From NCBI RefSeq assembly GCF_003955665.1, contig NZ_RXHU01000012.1, positions 1 through 64,000 of the forward strand: a stretch of DNA of 64,000 bases, in the 5' to 3' direction. The DNA is from Paenibacillus whitsoniae. Its GTDB lineage: Bacteria; Bacillota; Bacilli; Paenibacillales; NBRC-103111. Below are positions 54,286-62,227 of the stretch, piece after piece. Below the pieces are notes generated by a model that was not told the origin of the DNA, did not search any database, and was given only the letters and a program-made list of their open reading frames with translations. How positions within the stretch are numbered: position 1 is the stretch's first letter; the number at the start of each line of letters is the position of its first letter. Both the position numbers and the translations under genes were made by a program.

Positions 54286-54873
54286 ATGTACGCATTAAGG
54301 GATAAGGAAATGATTTTTGTCTTCACCGGACCGCATGGTGCCGGTCGCAAGACAGTTGCCGAAATGTCAGGTTCCACCCTCGGAATCAAACAGGTGATTT
54401 CGTACACCACCCGGCCTCCGAAAGCTACGGAGGTGGATGGTCAGGATTATCACTTCATCTCCCCGGGCCAGTTCGCCAAAGCGCAAGCCGAGGGAGAATT
54501 CATCGAGGTTAGCACCGTCAACGACCATTTATACGGCATCAAAAGCAAAGACATCGAAGAGATGTTTCAGCGCAGCGGCTCTATTTACCTGATTTTGAAC
54601 CACTCTGGCGCCGAGACGCTAAAAAACCTGTACGGTGACCATGTTGTTCAGATCTTCATCTATGCGGAGCGCGAAACCTTGAAACAGCGGATGAAAGAAA
54701 GCGGCGATTCCGAGGAAGTCGCCAGCAAGTATCTCTCCGATTTTGAAAAAGAGCTCGCTTACCGCGATCGCTGCGATCACGTGTTTGAGAATGTGGATTT
54801 GGCGCATACGGTATTCGATCTAACGAAAACGTTGGATAAGTACCTGAATCGCAATCTGCTGGAACTTGATTAA
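54286..54873 (+). CDS. Guanylate-kinase-like protein with altered P-loop
   Basis: A 195-residue protein of the guanylate kinase fold. Kept: YTTRPPKATEVDGQDYHF (GMP-binding Arg and Glu-Val-Asp-Gly segment) and EFIEVSTVNDHLYGI. Changed: the P-loop is GPHGAGRKT where guanylate kinases have GPSGVGKGT, so the invariant Lys is Arg; and the LEIDVQGA block is replaced by LILNHSGAETL. GMP kinase activity is therefore doubtful and the essential Gmk is probably encoded elsewhere. AAGGAGG precedes the ATG; a terminator follows. Confidence 0.8.
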   Translation: MYALRDKEMIFVFTGPHGAGRKTVAEMSGSTLGIKQVISYTTRPPKATEVDGQDYHFISPGQFAKAQAEGEFIEVSTVNDHLYGIKSKDIEEMFQRSGSIYLILNHSGAETLKNLYGDHVVQIFIYAERETLKQRMKESGDSEEVASKYLSDFEKELAYRDRCDHVFENVDLAHTVFDLTKTLDKYLNRNLLELD

Positions 54874-54898
54874 TCACATAGGTACGAGGCATGAAGGG

Positions 54899-54929
54899 GC
54901 CTGGACGAATTTATTCGTCCGGGCTTTTT
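54899..54929 (+). terminator. Terminator of the guanylate-kinase-like gene
   Basis: CCTGGACGAA, four-base loop, TTCGTCCGGG, then CTTTTTG. Confidence 0.85.
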
Positions 54930-54998
54930 GCAGATAGCCGCTGCAGCAACCGCAGCCGTACCAGCAGTAGCAGCAGCCGTACCAACAGCCTCGGCAAA

Positions 54999-55181
54999 AC
55001 TGCAATAAAGCAGGCATTTCGGCTCGCTTCACCTTCTGATTGAGAAATACCTGTAAAAAGGCAGGCATTTTGGCCAAATTGCGCCAGTTATGAGGATTTC
55101 GATGAAAAAAACTGCTTTTTTGCAGGCATTCCGTTCATCAACGTCAATTCACGACAAATTCCTGCTTTTTTGCAGGAATTT
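54999..55181. repeat. Intergenic repeat cluster B (four units)
   Basis: Four related units around an (A)CTGC-N6-GCAGG core: 54999-55019, 55049-55074, 55110-55132 and 55156-55181, spaced about 50-60 bases. The last is a perfect 10-base stem AAATTCCTGC/GCAGGAATTT with a six-T loop. Unit 2 is followed by ATTTTGGC. The unit shape differs from clusters A and C but the period is the same. The spacer 54930-54998 before it has a CAG/CCGTA-rich stretch and no gene. Confidence 0.75.
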
Positions 55182-55270
55182 AACGCGTATGACGTTGTCC
55201 AAGACGTTGCCACTGACATTGTCTGACGTAGTCGTTGGCTGCGTCTCCACTTTGAAAGGATTGAATTCCA

Positions 55271-56419
55271 ATGAAAATACTTTCCATTGAACCTACGCCC
55301 AGTCCGAACTCCATGAAGCTCAACATGGACGAAGCGCTCCCGGCAGGTCGACGGGATACGTATACGAAAGCGAATCGCGCCCAAGCTCCTGCTTCCGTGC
55401 AGGAACTGCTCGATGTCCCTGGCGTGCTGAGCGTGTTCCTTGCCGCCGATTTTATTGCGGTCGACCGGAATCCGAAGGGGGACTGGCCGCTCATTCTCGG
55501 CCGCGCGCGGGAGATCTTCGGCGAGGCGCAGCCTGCCGAAGGCGGCGCAGCCGCGCCGATCCAGCCGCAAGCCGACACCGCCTTCGGAGAAGCCCAGGTG
55601 CTCGTGCAGATGTTTCGCGGCATTCCGCTTCAGGTGCGGGTGCGCGCCGGCTCCGAGGAAGCGCGCGTCGCCATGCCGACGCGCTTTACGGAAGCCGCGG
55701 TCCGCGCAGGTACGGCCTCGCCGAACCTGATCAAGGAGCGGAAGCTCGAAGAGTTCGGCGTGCGCTACGGCGAACTGAATGACATCGCGGGCGAGATCGT
55801 CCAGGAACTGGACGCGTCGTATGACGATGCCCGCTTGGAGGAGCTCGTCTCCCGAGCAATGCAGGAGACGCCAGATGCCCCTGAGGCGCCGGAGACCGCA
55901 GGGGACGCGGATGTGAGCGCAGCGGCGGAGCAGCTGCGCAGCCCGGATTGGAAGCTGCGCTACGCCGCGCTTCAGAAAATCCAGCCGTCGCTGGAGACGC
56001 TCCCGCTGCTCGTCCATGCCTTGCATGACGAGAATACGTCGATCCGGCGACTGGCGACGGTGTACCTCGGGGACATCAAGGAACCCGAGGTTCTGCCTCA
56101 TCTGTATCGTGCCCTCGAGGACGATACGCCTGCCGTTCGCCGGACAGCGGGCGACACGCTGTCCGATCTGGGCGACCCCGCCGCGATTCCGGCGATGGCG
56201 AAGGCGCTCGCGGACCGCAACAAGCTGGTCCGCTGGCGTGCGGCGCGCTTCCTCTACGAGGTCGGCGACCGCAGCGCGCTCGACGCATTGCGCGCCGCGG
56301 CGGACGATCCGGAATTTGAAGTCCGGATGCAGGTCAAAATTGCGCTGGAGCGCATCGAGGGCGGCCATGCCGCTGAAGGCTCGGTATGGCAGCAGATGAC
56401 GCGGCGGAACGAACAGTAA
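55271..56419 (+). CDS. NifU_N/HEAT-repeat protein (YpgR/CvfC-like)
   Basis: A 382-residue cytoplasmic protein. Residues 1-85 match the NifU/Nfu N-terminal scaffold domain (SIEPTPSPNSMKLNMDEALP; VPGVLSVFLAADFIAVDRNP). The middle has a VRAGTASPNLIKERKLEEFGVRYGELND segment, and 210-380 is a row of HEAT/PBS-lyase-like repeats (LRSPDWKLRYAALQKI; DDTPAVRRTAGDTLSDLGDPAAI; LVRWRAARFLYEVGD). The same layout occurs in B. subtilis YpgR and S. aureus conserved virulence factor C; the molecular role is not settled. AAAGGA lies upstream. Confidence 0.88.
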   Translation: MKILSIEPTPSPNSMKLNMDEALPAGRRDTYTKANRAQAPASVQELLDVPGVLSVFLAADFIAVDRNPKGDWPLILGRAREIFGEAQPAEGGAAAPIQPQADTAFGEAQVLVQMFRGIPLQVRVRAGSEEARVAMPTRFTEAAVRAGTASPNLIKERKLEEFGVRYGELNDIAGEIVQELDASYDDARLEELVSRAMQETPDAPEAPETAGDADVSAAAEQLRSPDWKLRYAALQKIQPSLETLPLLVHALHDENTSIRRLATVYLGDIKEPEVLPHLYRALEDDTPAVRRTAGDTLSDLGDPAAIPAMAKALADRNKLVRWRAARFLYEVGDRSALDALRAAADDPEFEVRMQVKIALERIEGGHAAEGSVWQQMTRRNEQ

Positions 56420-56428
56420 TTATACAGG

Positions 56429-56475
56429 AAAGGCTAGTGAGGGAGCGATGCGCTTCGCCCCTTCCCTAGCCTTTT
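56429..56475 (+). terminator. Terminator of the NifU_N/HEAT gene
   Basis: AAAGGCTAG (56429-56437) and CTAGCCTTT (56466-56474) pair, with further GGGA/TCCC pairing inside, then TT. It also lies after the M48 gene on the other strand and could serve both. Confidence 0.8.
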
Positions 56476-56500
56476 TCGTTCAAAGAGCGCGATGGGAGCG

Positions 56501-57748
56501 TCACTTTGCGAAATTTTCGAAATACAAAATCCTCTCCAGAATCGTCGGATGCGACCCCCGGAACCACTGCACCAGCTTCGGCTGCGTGACGGGACTCAAA
56601 TTCTCCTTGGCGATCTGCTGGAACGCATGAATGGCTGCTGTGCCATCCCCCGTCATGTTCATCGCATAAACGTCCGCCCGATGTTCGATAACGCGGGAGA
56701 ACGCATTTTGCAGCGGCGCCGAAATGAAGCTCATCAGCATCATGAGCAGCAACAGCATCGGCAGCGCGGCCAGATCGCGTTCGCCCCGAAGGCCGATCGA
56801 CGCTCCGAAACGCTGCAGCATCCAGCGAAACGCATGGAACGCCAGCCAGAAACCGACGAAGCTCAGCGCTATGCCATAGGCCAGGCCCCAGTAGATATGC
56901 CTCTCGGCGTAGTGGCCCATCTCATGCGCCATGACGGTGAGAATCTCCTCTGGCGTCAGCTTCTGCAGCGTCGTATCCCACAGCACAATGCGGGCATTAC
57001 CGCCGATGCCGCTCACATAGGCATTGATCGCGTTCGTGCGCTCGGACATGTTCACCTGATACACCTGATCCGCGGGAATATGCGCCTGTGCAGCCAGATC
57101 GAGTATCTGCCGCTTAAGCTGTTCATTGTGCAGCGGCTCGAATTTGTTATACAGCGGATCGAGCACGACCGGCTGAATAAACGTGACGAAGACGATCAGC
57201 GGAATCGAGATCCCCCACAGCCAGAGCCACCAGCGCTGCGGGCTCCGTTTGGCTACCGCACGGTAGATGCCGACCATGACCAGTGTGCCGAGCAGCGAAA
57301 TCAGAAAGGATTTCGCATGATCGCTCCAGAACATGCCGATCGTCTCCGTTGAAATGCCGTATGTATGGTCGATGCGGAACAGCAAATAATCGATCGGCAG
57401 GAACAGCACGTCCGTCAACAAGTTGAACAGGAGAAGGAATAGCCCGAGCTGCAAAATTCCCGACCTTGTAACTCGCTCCGCCAGGTTGCGGAACCGGACA
57501 GCCATTCCGAACAATGCCACCGTAATGCCCATCTGAAGCGGCACGCTGATAAAAAACGACAGTGAATGAATCCGAGAGAGCGACTCCGCCTTATGAATCT
57601 GCGCTGCAGTCATGAAGGTGTGCGGATCCGCCGCAGTGCCGACGAGCGAAGCAGGAATGTGGAACAGATCTCCCCTTAGAAAGATCATCGCTGCAATCAA
57701 ACAATAGCTGATAAATGCCGCTACACAACCGATATAGAATTGTTTCAT
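56501..57748 (-). CDS. M48 family (Ste24-like) membrane metalloprotease
   Basis: A 415-residue zinc protease in the cytoplasmic membrane. About seven segments; zinc motif VMAHEMGHYAERH (HExxH, about residue 275) and the third ligand in SAPLQNAFSRVIEHRADVYAM. Preceding NAYVSGIGGNARIVLWDTTL is typical of CAAX-type Ste24 proteases, which in bacteria probably serve membrane protein quality control. Single gene. Confidence 0.93.
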   Translation of the reverse strand: MKQFYIGCVAAFISYCLIAAMIFLRGDLFHIPASLVGTAADPHTFMTAAQIHKAESLSRIHSLSFFISVPLQMGITVALFGMAVRFRNLAERVTRSGILQLGLFLLLFNLLTDVLFLPIDYLLFRIDHTYGISTETIGMFWSDHAKSFLISLLGTLVMVGIYRAVAKRSPQRWWLWLWGISIPLIVFVTFIQPVVLDPLYNKFEPLHNEQLKRQILDLAAQAHIPADQVYQVNMSERTNAINAYVSGIGGNARIVLWDTTLQKLTPEEILTVMAHEMGHYAERHIYWGLAYGIALSFVGFWLAFHAFRWMLQRFGASIGLRGERDLAALPMLLLLMMLMSFISAPLQNAFSRVIEHRADVYAMNMTGDGTAAIHAFQQIAKENLSPVTQPKLVQWFRGSHPTILERILYFENFAK

Positions 57749-57876
57749 GATGATCCCTCCAAGGCTAGTCTATGCGGCAAGCTGTGGAGATATTTCATCC
57801 CCCGTCTTGCAATCGTAAGGGCACCGTGATGTAATGACATTAACGATCAACTACTTAACTAATGGAGTGTCTTCCC

Positions 57877-58776
57877 TTGCGTAAAATCACGCTAAGTTTG
57901 CTGGGGCTGGGAGCAGCCTCGCTCTGTGTCTATGTGGCCGAGTCCGTCTCGCCAGCCGGTGAGCACATCCGGCCGCCAGTGGCGGTTAGCGCCGCTGCGA
58001 CGGCCGCGGCGTCGCGGGTGGCGCTGTCGGCGGATACGCCAGTGGCGACGGCCGCAGCGACGGCGGGCGTCGCGGGTGGCGCGCACGCTGCCGGGCCTGC
58101 CGCGGCAAGCGCGGTGGCGGGCCCGGCGGAGCCTGCGCAGCCCGCGGAAACAGCGCCCGCGCCAGCAACCGGCGCTGCGGTGGAGCCGCTGCGCGCCATT
58201 CCGGCGCTGACGCAGCTGCCGGAGTTGCCCAACGGCTGCGAGGCCGTCGCAGCCACCATGCTCTTGAATTGGGCCGGACTGCCCATTTCCAAAGAAGACG
58301 TCGCCGCCGCGCTACCGAAGGGCGAGCTGCCTTACACCAACGAGGATGGCGCCGTGGTCGGCGGCAATCCTCGGGATGTGTTCGTCGGCGACCCTTTTGA
58401 CGTCGGCTACGGCATTTACCATGCGCCCATCGCCGCGCTCATGAAGCAGTGGCTGCCCGGGCAGATCGAGGATATGACCGGGATCGCTTTTGCCAGTCTG
58501 CTCGAGCTCCCCGCCAAAGGCAGACCAGTCATGGTATGGGCGACCGAACATATGGACATGCCGTATCTCGACCTGGAGTGGGAGGACTCTGATGGCGAGC
58601 TCGTCGAGTGGTATCAGCCGGAGCATGCCCTGCTGCTCGTCGGCTCTGACGACGAATACGCCTACCTGAACGACCCGATGACTGGGCGTCAGGAGGCATA
58701 CGGCTTGGACGATTTCGACCGGGCATGGGAAGCGATGGGATCGCAGGCGATCACGGCCCGACAGGCAAAGCTGTAG
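57877..58776 (+). CDS. Exported C39-like (papain-fold) peptidase
   Basis: A 299-residue protein with an N-terminal signal/anchor (ITLSLLGLGAASLCVYVAE), a linker of about 85 residues made almost only of Ala, Thr, Val and Pro, and a C-terminal Peptidase_C39_2 domain: catalytic Cys in LPNGCEAVAATMLLNW, His in PEHALLLVG, and a following YLNDPMTG. Domain may cleave peptides or act as a wall-associated hydrolase. A TTG at 57877 has GGAG 9 bases upstream; the in-frame ATG at 57862 has no site, so the TTG is preferred. Linker DNA is extremely GC-rich. Confidence 0.85.
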   Translation: MRKITLSLLGLGAASLCVYVAESVSPAGEHIRPPVAVSAAATAAASRVALSADTPVATAAATAGVAGGAHAAGPAAASAVAGPAEPAQPAETAPAPATGAAVEPLRAIPALTQLPELPNGCEAVAATMLLNWAGLPISKEDVAAALPKGELPYTNEDGAVVGGNPRDVFVGDPFDVGYGIYHAPIAALMKQWLPGQIEDMTGIAFASLLELPAKGRPVMVWATEHMDMPYLDLEWEDSDGELVEWYQPEHALLLVGSDDEYAYLNDPMTGRQEAYGLDDFDRAWEAMGSQAITARQAKL

Positions 58777-58948
58777 CCGATGCGGCTGTGCGCTCCGGTA
58801 TTCGTCGTGGGAATGCGTCGCCGGTATGCGCCTCGGGTATGCGTCGCGGTCGTACAACCCCTCTCCTCCAATCTAGGCTATGGTGGCAACTGGTCGCTTG
58901 ACCGGACAACGTCAAGCAAGTGAAAGTTAAGCGGCTTTGTGTGCCATG

Positions 58949-59138
58949 AAATGGAAAACCTCCCGTTTATTTCGTCTGATAACGGCTCTCGTGCAAATTC
59001 AACTGGAAAACCTCCAGTTCAATTTGGCTGTTTTCGGAGATTAACTGCCAACCGGGCAAATGTACAGGAAGAATTCCAGTTCATCTCCCCGATTTGGGCG
59101 AAAACGAGAAAATGAACGGGAGAAATTCCAGTTCATTA
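58949..59138. repeat. Intergenic repeat cluster C (four units)
   Basis: Four units near 58949-58973, 59001-59025, 59063-59087 and 59114-59138. The second, AACTGGAAAACCTCCAGTT followed by CAATTTGGC, is a near-perfect palindrome; the third and fourth keep ATTCCAGTTCAT. Steps between matching points are 52, 61 and 53 bases. This fills most of the gene-free stretch 58777-59186. Confidence 0.8.
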
Positions 59139-59186
59139 GAAGGAGCGACGGCAAATTAGCCCGGCTAGCTCCCCGCCACAGCACAC

Positions 59187-59227
59187 AAAAAGCATGAACC
59201 CGCCCAAATGGCCGTTTTCATGCTTTT
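59187..59227 (-). terminator. Terminator of the IF-3-like gene
   Basis: Minus strand AAAGCATGAA and TTCATGCTTT pair around an 18-base loop, followed by TTG. It begins 5 bases after the stop. Confidence 0.85.
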
Positions 59228-59231
59228 GTCT

Positions 59232-59708
59232 TCATAGCGGGTCGAGCTGCACCGCCGCCTGCTTGCCGCTCAGCTGGATGCCCGTCTGCTTGCGCCCGAC
59301 CGCGCCGAGCTCCTTCATAAGCGTCTCCAGCAGCGACTTGGCCTGCGGCCCTTCCTTGCCGGAGATTTTGACGACGAACAGCACGGCATCCCCGCCGCGC
59401 AGAATGCGCTCCGCCTGGCTTCGTTTCGTCTCCAGATCGTGGTCCTCGATCTGCGGCGTCAGCCGGATCTCTTTGACCTTGGACGGCTGCTCTTTTTTGC
59501 GCGCCTGCTGCGCTTCTTGCTTCGCCTGCCCGCTCCCGATCAGCTTGCACGGCGGCGGGAAGCTCATCAGCGAGGTGCAGACGAGGTCAACTTTCAACGC
59601 CTTCGCAAGCTTGAGCGCTTCCTTCGTCGAGACAATGCCAAGGTCTTCGCCGTTTACGCCCGTCAAACTGACCTCGGACGCTTTAATTTTTTCGTTCATG
59701 AGCATCAT
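59232..59708 (-). CDS. IF-3-like protein, divergent paralogue of translation initiation factor 3
   Basis: A 158-residue protein with both IF-3 domains. N-domain: LGIVSTKEALKLAKALKVDLVC and FPPPCKLIGSGQAKQE (compare NAKPPVCKIMDYGKYRYE of true IF-3). C-domain: VKEIRLTPQIEDHDLETKRSQAERIL is well kept, but the RFRGRE segment that touches 16S rRNA is VKISGKE here. True infC lies beside rpmI-rplT; this copy stands alone. It may compete with IF-3 or act on stressed ribosomes; that is inference. ATG at 59708 follows AGGTGG; the upstream extension to 59777 is rejected. Confidence 0.85.
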   Translation of the reverse strand: MMLMNEKIKASEVSLTGVNGEDLGIVSTKEALKLAKALKVDLVCTSLMSFPPPCKLIGSGQAKQEAQQARKKEQPSKVKEIRLTPQIEDHDLETKRSQAERILRGGDAVLFVVKISGKEGPQAKSLLETLMKELGAVGRKQTGIQLSGKQAAVQLDPL

Positions 59709-59857
59709 TGTGAAACCACCTGATCTTTCGCTATAATGAAACCCAGCTAGCACCAGCGTCCCCCTACATGCCTCCATGGTGAAATGGAGAGGGACAATTG
59801 GGGTGCTTAAGGTTTTTCATGTTCAATGGGATGAGAAAAGGAGCTGCTTTCGCGAGT

Positions 59858-60166
59858 ATGAATAAGAAACAATTAGAAGAGCAAATGATGGAAAATTTTA
59901 AGCGGGAAGAGCATATGATGATTCTCGTTTTTGCCCAGTGGTGCATCAATCACGATCTCGATCCCGAAGCGCTGTACCGTCAAGCGTACCCGGAGCAGCC
60001 GAACAATGAAGCGCTGCAAAAGGCGATGGAGCTGACCGTGCCCAAAGAGGAAGCCGGCGACGTCGCTGACGCCACGCTGCTTGGCGTGCTGTCCCTGTTC
60101 GGCAACGAGGACTTGGCGTATATCGTGACGCAAGAGATTGAGAAGCGCGGTCGCAAGCTGCGTTAA
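59858..60166 (+). CDS. Small helical protein of unknown function
   Basis: A 102-residue acidic, helical, soluble protein without recognised domain (KREEHMMILVFAQWCINHDLDPEALYRQAYP; ATLLGVLSLFGNEDLAYIVTQEIEKRGRKLR). It has the look of a genus-level conserved protein. Starts at 59798, 59819 and 59831 are also open; the ATG at 59858 gives a natural MNKKQ start but its GGAG is 14 bases away. Divergent from the IF-3-like gene by 149 bases. Confidence 0.7.
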   Translation: MNKKQLEEQMMENFKREEHMMILVFAQWCINHDLDPEALYRQAYPEQPNNEALQKAMELTVPKEEAGDVADATLLGVLSLFGNEDLAYIVTQEIEKRGRKLR

Positions 60167-60308
60167 CATCGCATGGTTCGATGGTGCGCGCGTATACACA
60201 GACCGGCACTATGAAGTAAATTCCAACGACTGCCATGCACCGGTGAAGCAATGCATGCCCAGGATTCTCGCGCGTTGGAAGCTCCGCTCGCACAGAACCC
60301 GTCAACCC

Positions 60309-61334
60309 TTACCCCGTCAAACGCGGGCGCAACCGGAACATCTCCGCCAGCAGCTCCAGTGTCTGGCGCCGGGTCTCCGCCCGATAGCCGCCGGTCACGA
60401 CCATCACCTCGTCGACCCCATAGCTGTCGGCGATGCGCCGCAAGCCGTCCCGCACCTGCGACGGGTTCCCGATAATCATCCGCGATCGGTTATCGCGAAT
60501 CCGGGTCTGATCCCAGTCCGAGTAGACGTACGAGGCCGCTTCCTTTGGCGATTTCACCCCGGTGAACTCGCCTTTTTCCATTTGCAGAATGCGCAAATCG
60601 ATGGACGTCGCTTGCTCCTCCGCTTCGGCGGTCGTCTCGGCGCACAACACATAGATGCAGACCGTCGCCTGCGGCACGACATTGAGCGCGGACGGCTGGA
60701 AAGACGAGCGGTAGCTGCGCACCGCCTGCTGGCCACCCGCCCCGTTGATAAAATGCGCGAAGCAGAACGCTGCGCCCACCTGCGACGCATACACCCCGCT
60801 CTGTCCTGTGGACCCGAGCAGCCACACCTGGGGCATCGATTCCACCAGCGGGGTGGCGCGAATGCCCTCAAACACATGACCGGGTTCGATCGTATCCGTC
60901 AGGAACCCGACCAGATCCGAGACTTGCGCCGGGAACCGCTCCAGTCCCTCAAACAGATTGGCCTCTGCGCCCCGCAGCGCTTTGGCCGTATGCGGCGTGC
61001 CGCCCGGCGCCCGCCCGATGCCGAGATCGATACGGCCCGGGTACAGCGCCTCGAGCATGCGAAAATTTTCCGCGACCTTGTACGCGCTGTAATGCGGCAG
61101 CAGCACGCCGCCGGAGCCAAGCCGAATGCGGCTTGTGCGGGCGGCAAGCGTCGAGAGCAGCACCTCGGGCGAGGAGCCGGCAAGCCCCTGCGAGTTATGA
61201 TGTTCCGACACCCAGAACCGGGTATAGCCGAGCCGGTCGGCAAGCTGCGCAAGCTGAACGGTCTGTTGGACGGCTTCCCTATGACTAACGCCGGCGGACA
61301 CCGGCGATTGATCCAGAATGCTTAATTTCAGCAT
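60309..61334 (-). CDS. LLM-class (luciferase-like) flavin oxidoreductase
   Basis: A 341-residue (beta/alpha)8 enzyme of the bacterial luciferase-like family, MsnO8/YceB-like subgroup: LSILDQSPVSAGVSHREAV at the start, RFWVSEHHNSQGLAGSSPEVLL, RIRLGSGGVLLPHYSAYKVAENFRML and IDLGIGRAPGG. Uses FMN or F420 and an unknown substrate. ATG at 61334 follows GAGGG by 6 bases. Single gene. Confidence 0.93.
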   Translation of the reverse strand: MLKLSILDQSPVSAGVSHREAVQQTVQLAQLADRLGYTRFWVSEHHNSQGLAGSSPEVLLSTLAARTSRIRLGSGGVLLPHYSAYKVAENFRMLEALYPGRIDLGIGRAPGGTPHTAKALRGAEANLFEGLERFPAQVSDLVGFLTDTIEPGHVFEGIRATPLVESMPQVWLLGSTGQSGVYASQVGAAFCFAHFINGAGGQQAVRSYRSSFQPSALNVVPQATVCIYVLCAETTAEAEEQATSIDLRILQMEKGEFTGVKSPKEAASYVYSDWDQTRIRDNRSRMIIGNPSQVRDGLRRIADSYGVDEVMVVTGGYRAETRRQTLELLAEMFRLRPRLTG

Positions 61335-61407
61335 CGTCATCCCTCATTTCCAAGTTGATTAACGGTCGGATGGTAAATTCCATTATACAACGGCAGACGC
61401 ACAAAAG

Positions 61408-61440
61408 AAAAAACGGACAACCCCGTTTAGGTATTGTCCG
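61408..61440 (-). terminator. Terminator of the PAP2 gene
   Basis: Minus strand CGGACAA and TTGTCCG pair around a 13-base loop, followed by TTTTTTC. Confidence 0.85.
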
Positions 61441-61486
61441 ATTATTCTGGCATTTTCACTATACGTTTCTTATTAAAAGTGTATGG

Positions 61487-62188
61487 CTACAACGTAACTT
61501 TATGACTTTCCGTTTGCGTGCCCGTTTTAATGGAACCGGTACGACTCGCCCGACGCAGCCCGATGGTCCGCACGGCGAATAGACAGAGGAGCAGCAGCGC
61601 GCCGCCTGCCGCAAGTCCAGCCAGCACATCGCTCGGATAATGCACGCCGAGGTAAATCCGCGTGAGACTGATAGAGGCGATCAGCACCGCGGTCAGCGCC
61701 GGAACGAGCCAGGCGAAGCGCCATTTGTCCCGCACATTGATCCAGATCAAGTACCCGACCAACCCGTAAAAAAAGCTCGATACCATCGCATGCCCGCTTG
61801 GAAAGCTGAACCCATCCTCCACCACAAGGAAATCCAGCGGACGCGCCCGCTCGAATATCCCCTTGAGCCACGTGTTCAGAGCCCATGCCGCAACGGTCCC
61901 GATGAGCAGAACAAGCGTTTCCCCTCTTTGCTTCCATTTCAGCAACAGCACAAGCGCGACAATGACGAACACGATGGCATCCGTGACGCTTTTGCCAAGC
62001 ATCGTGACGCCCTCCGCCACACTAGTCAGCCCTTCATTTCGCACACTATGTACAGCGCTTCCAATCCGCACGTCGAATTGATGCAGCCAATCCGCGGAAA
62101 GGCCTGCCGCCAAAACGATAAATCCAATCGCCAACAAGACCACCGCTCCAACTTCCCATACCCGCGCTAACCGTCTTGTCTTCTCCAT
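61487..62188 (-). CDS. PAP2-family membrane phosphatase
   Basis: A 233-residue, six-segment phosphatase. All three PAP2 motifs are present: LKGIFERARPLD (KxxxxxxRP), FPSGHAM (PSGH) and SLTRIYLGVHYPSDVLAG (SRxxxxxHxxxD type). Members dephosphorylate undecaprenyl pyrophosphate or phosphatidic/phosphatidylglycerol phosphate at the outer membrane face. It follows the VTT gene by 39 bases, a likely lipid-related pair. Confidence 0.93.
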   Translation of the reverse strand: MEKTRRLARVWEVGAVVLLAIGFIVLAAGLSADWLHQFDVRIGSAVHSVRNEGLTSVAEGVTMLGKSVTDAIVFVIVALVLLLKWKQRGETLVLLIGTVAAWALNTWLKGIFERARPLDFLVVEDGFSFPSGHAMVSSFFYGLVGYLIWINVRDKWRFAWLVPALTAVLIASISLTRIYLGVHYPSDVLAGLAAGGALLLLCLFAVRTIGLRRASRTGSIKTGTQTESHKVTL

Positions 62189-62227
62189 CCTGATCTCCCC
62201 TATTCTGATCTTAACTGCCCATCTGAC

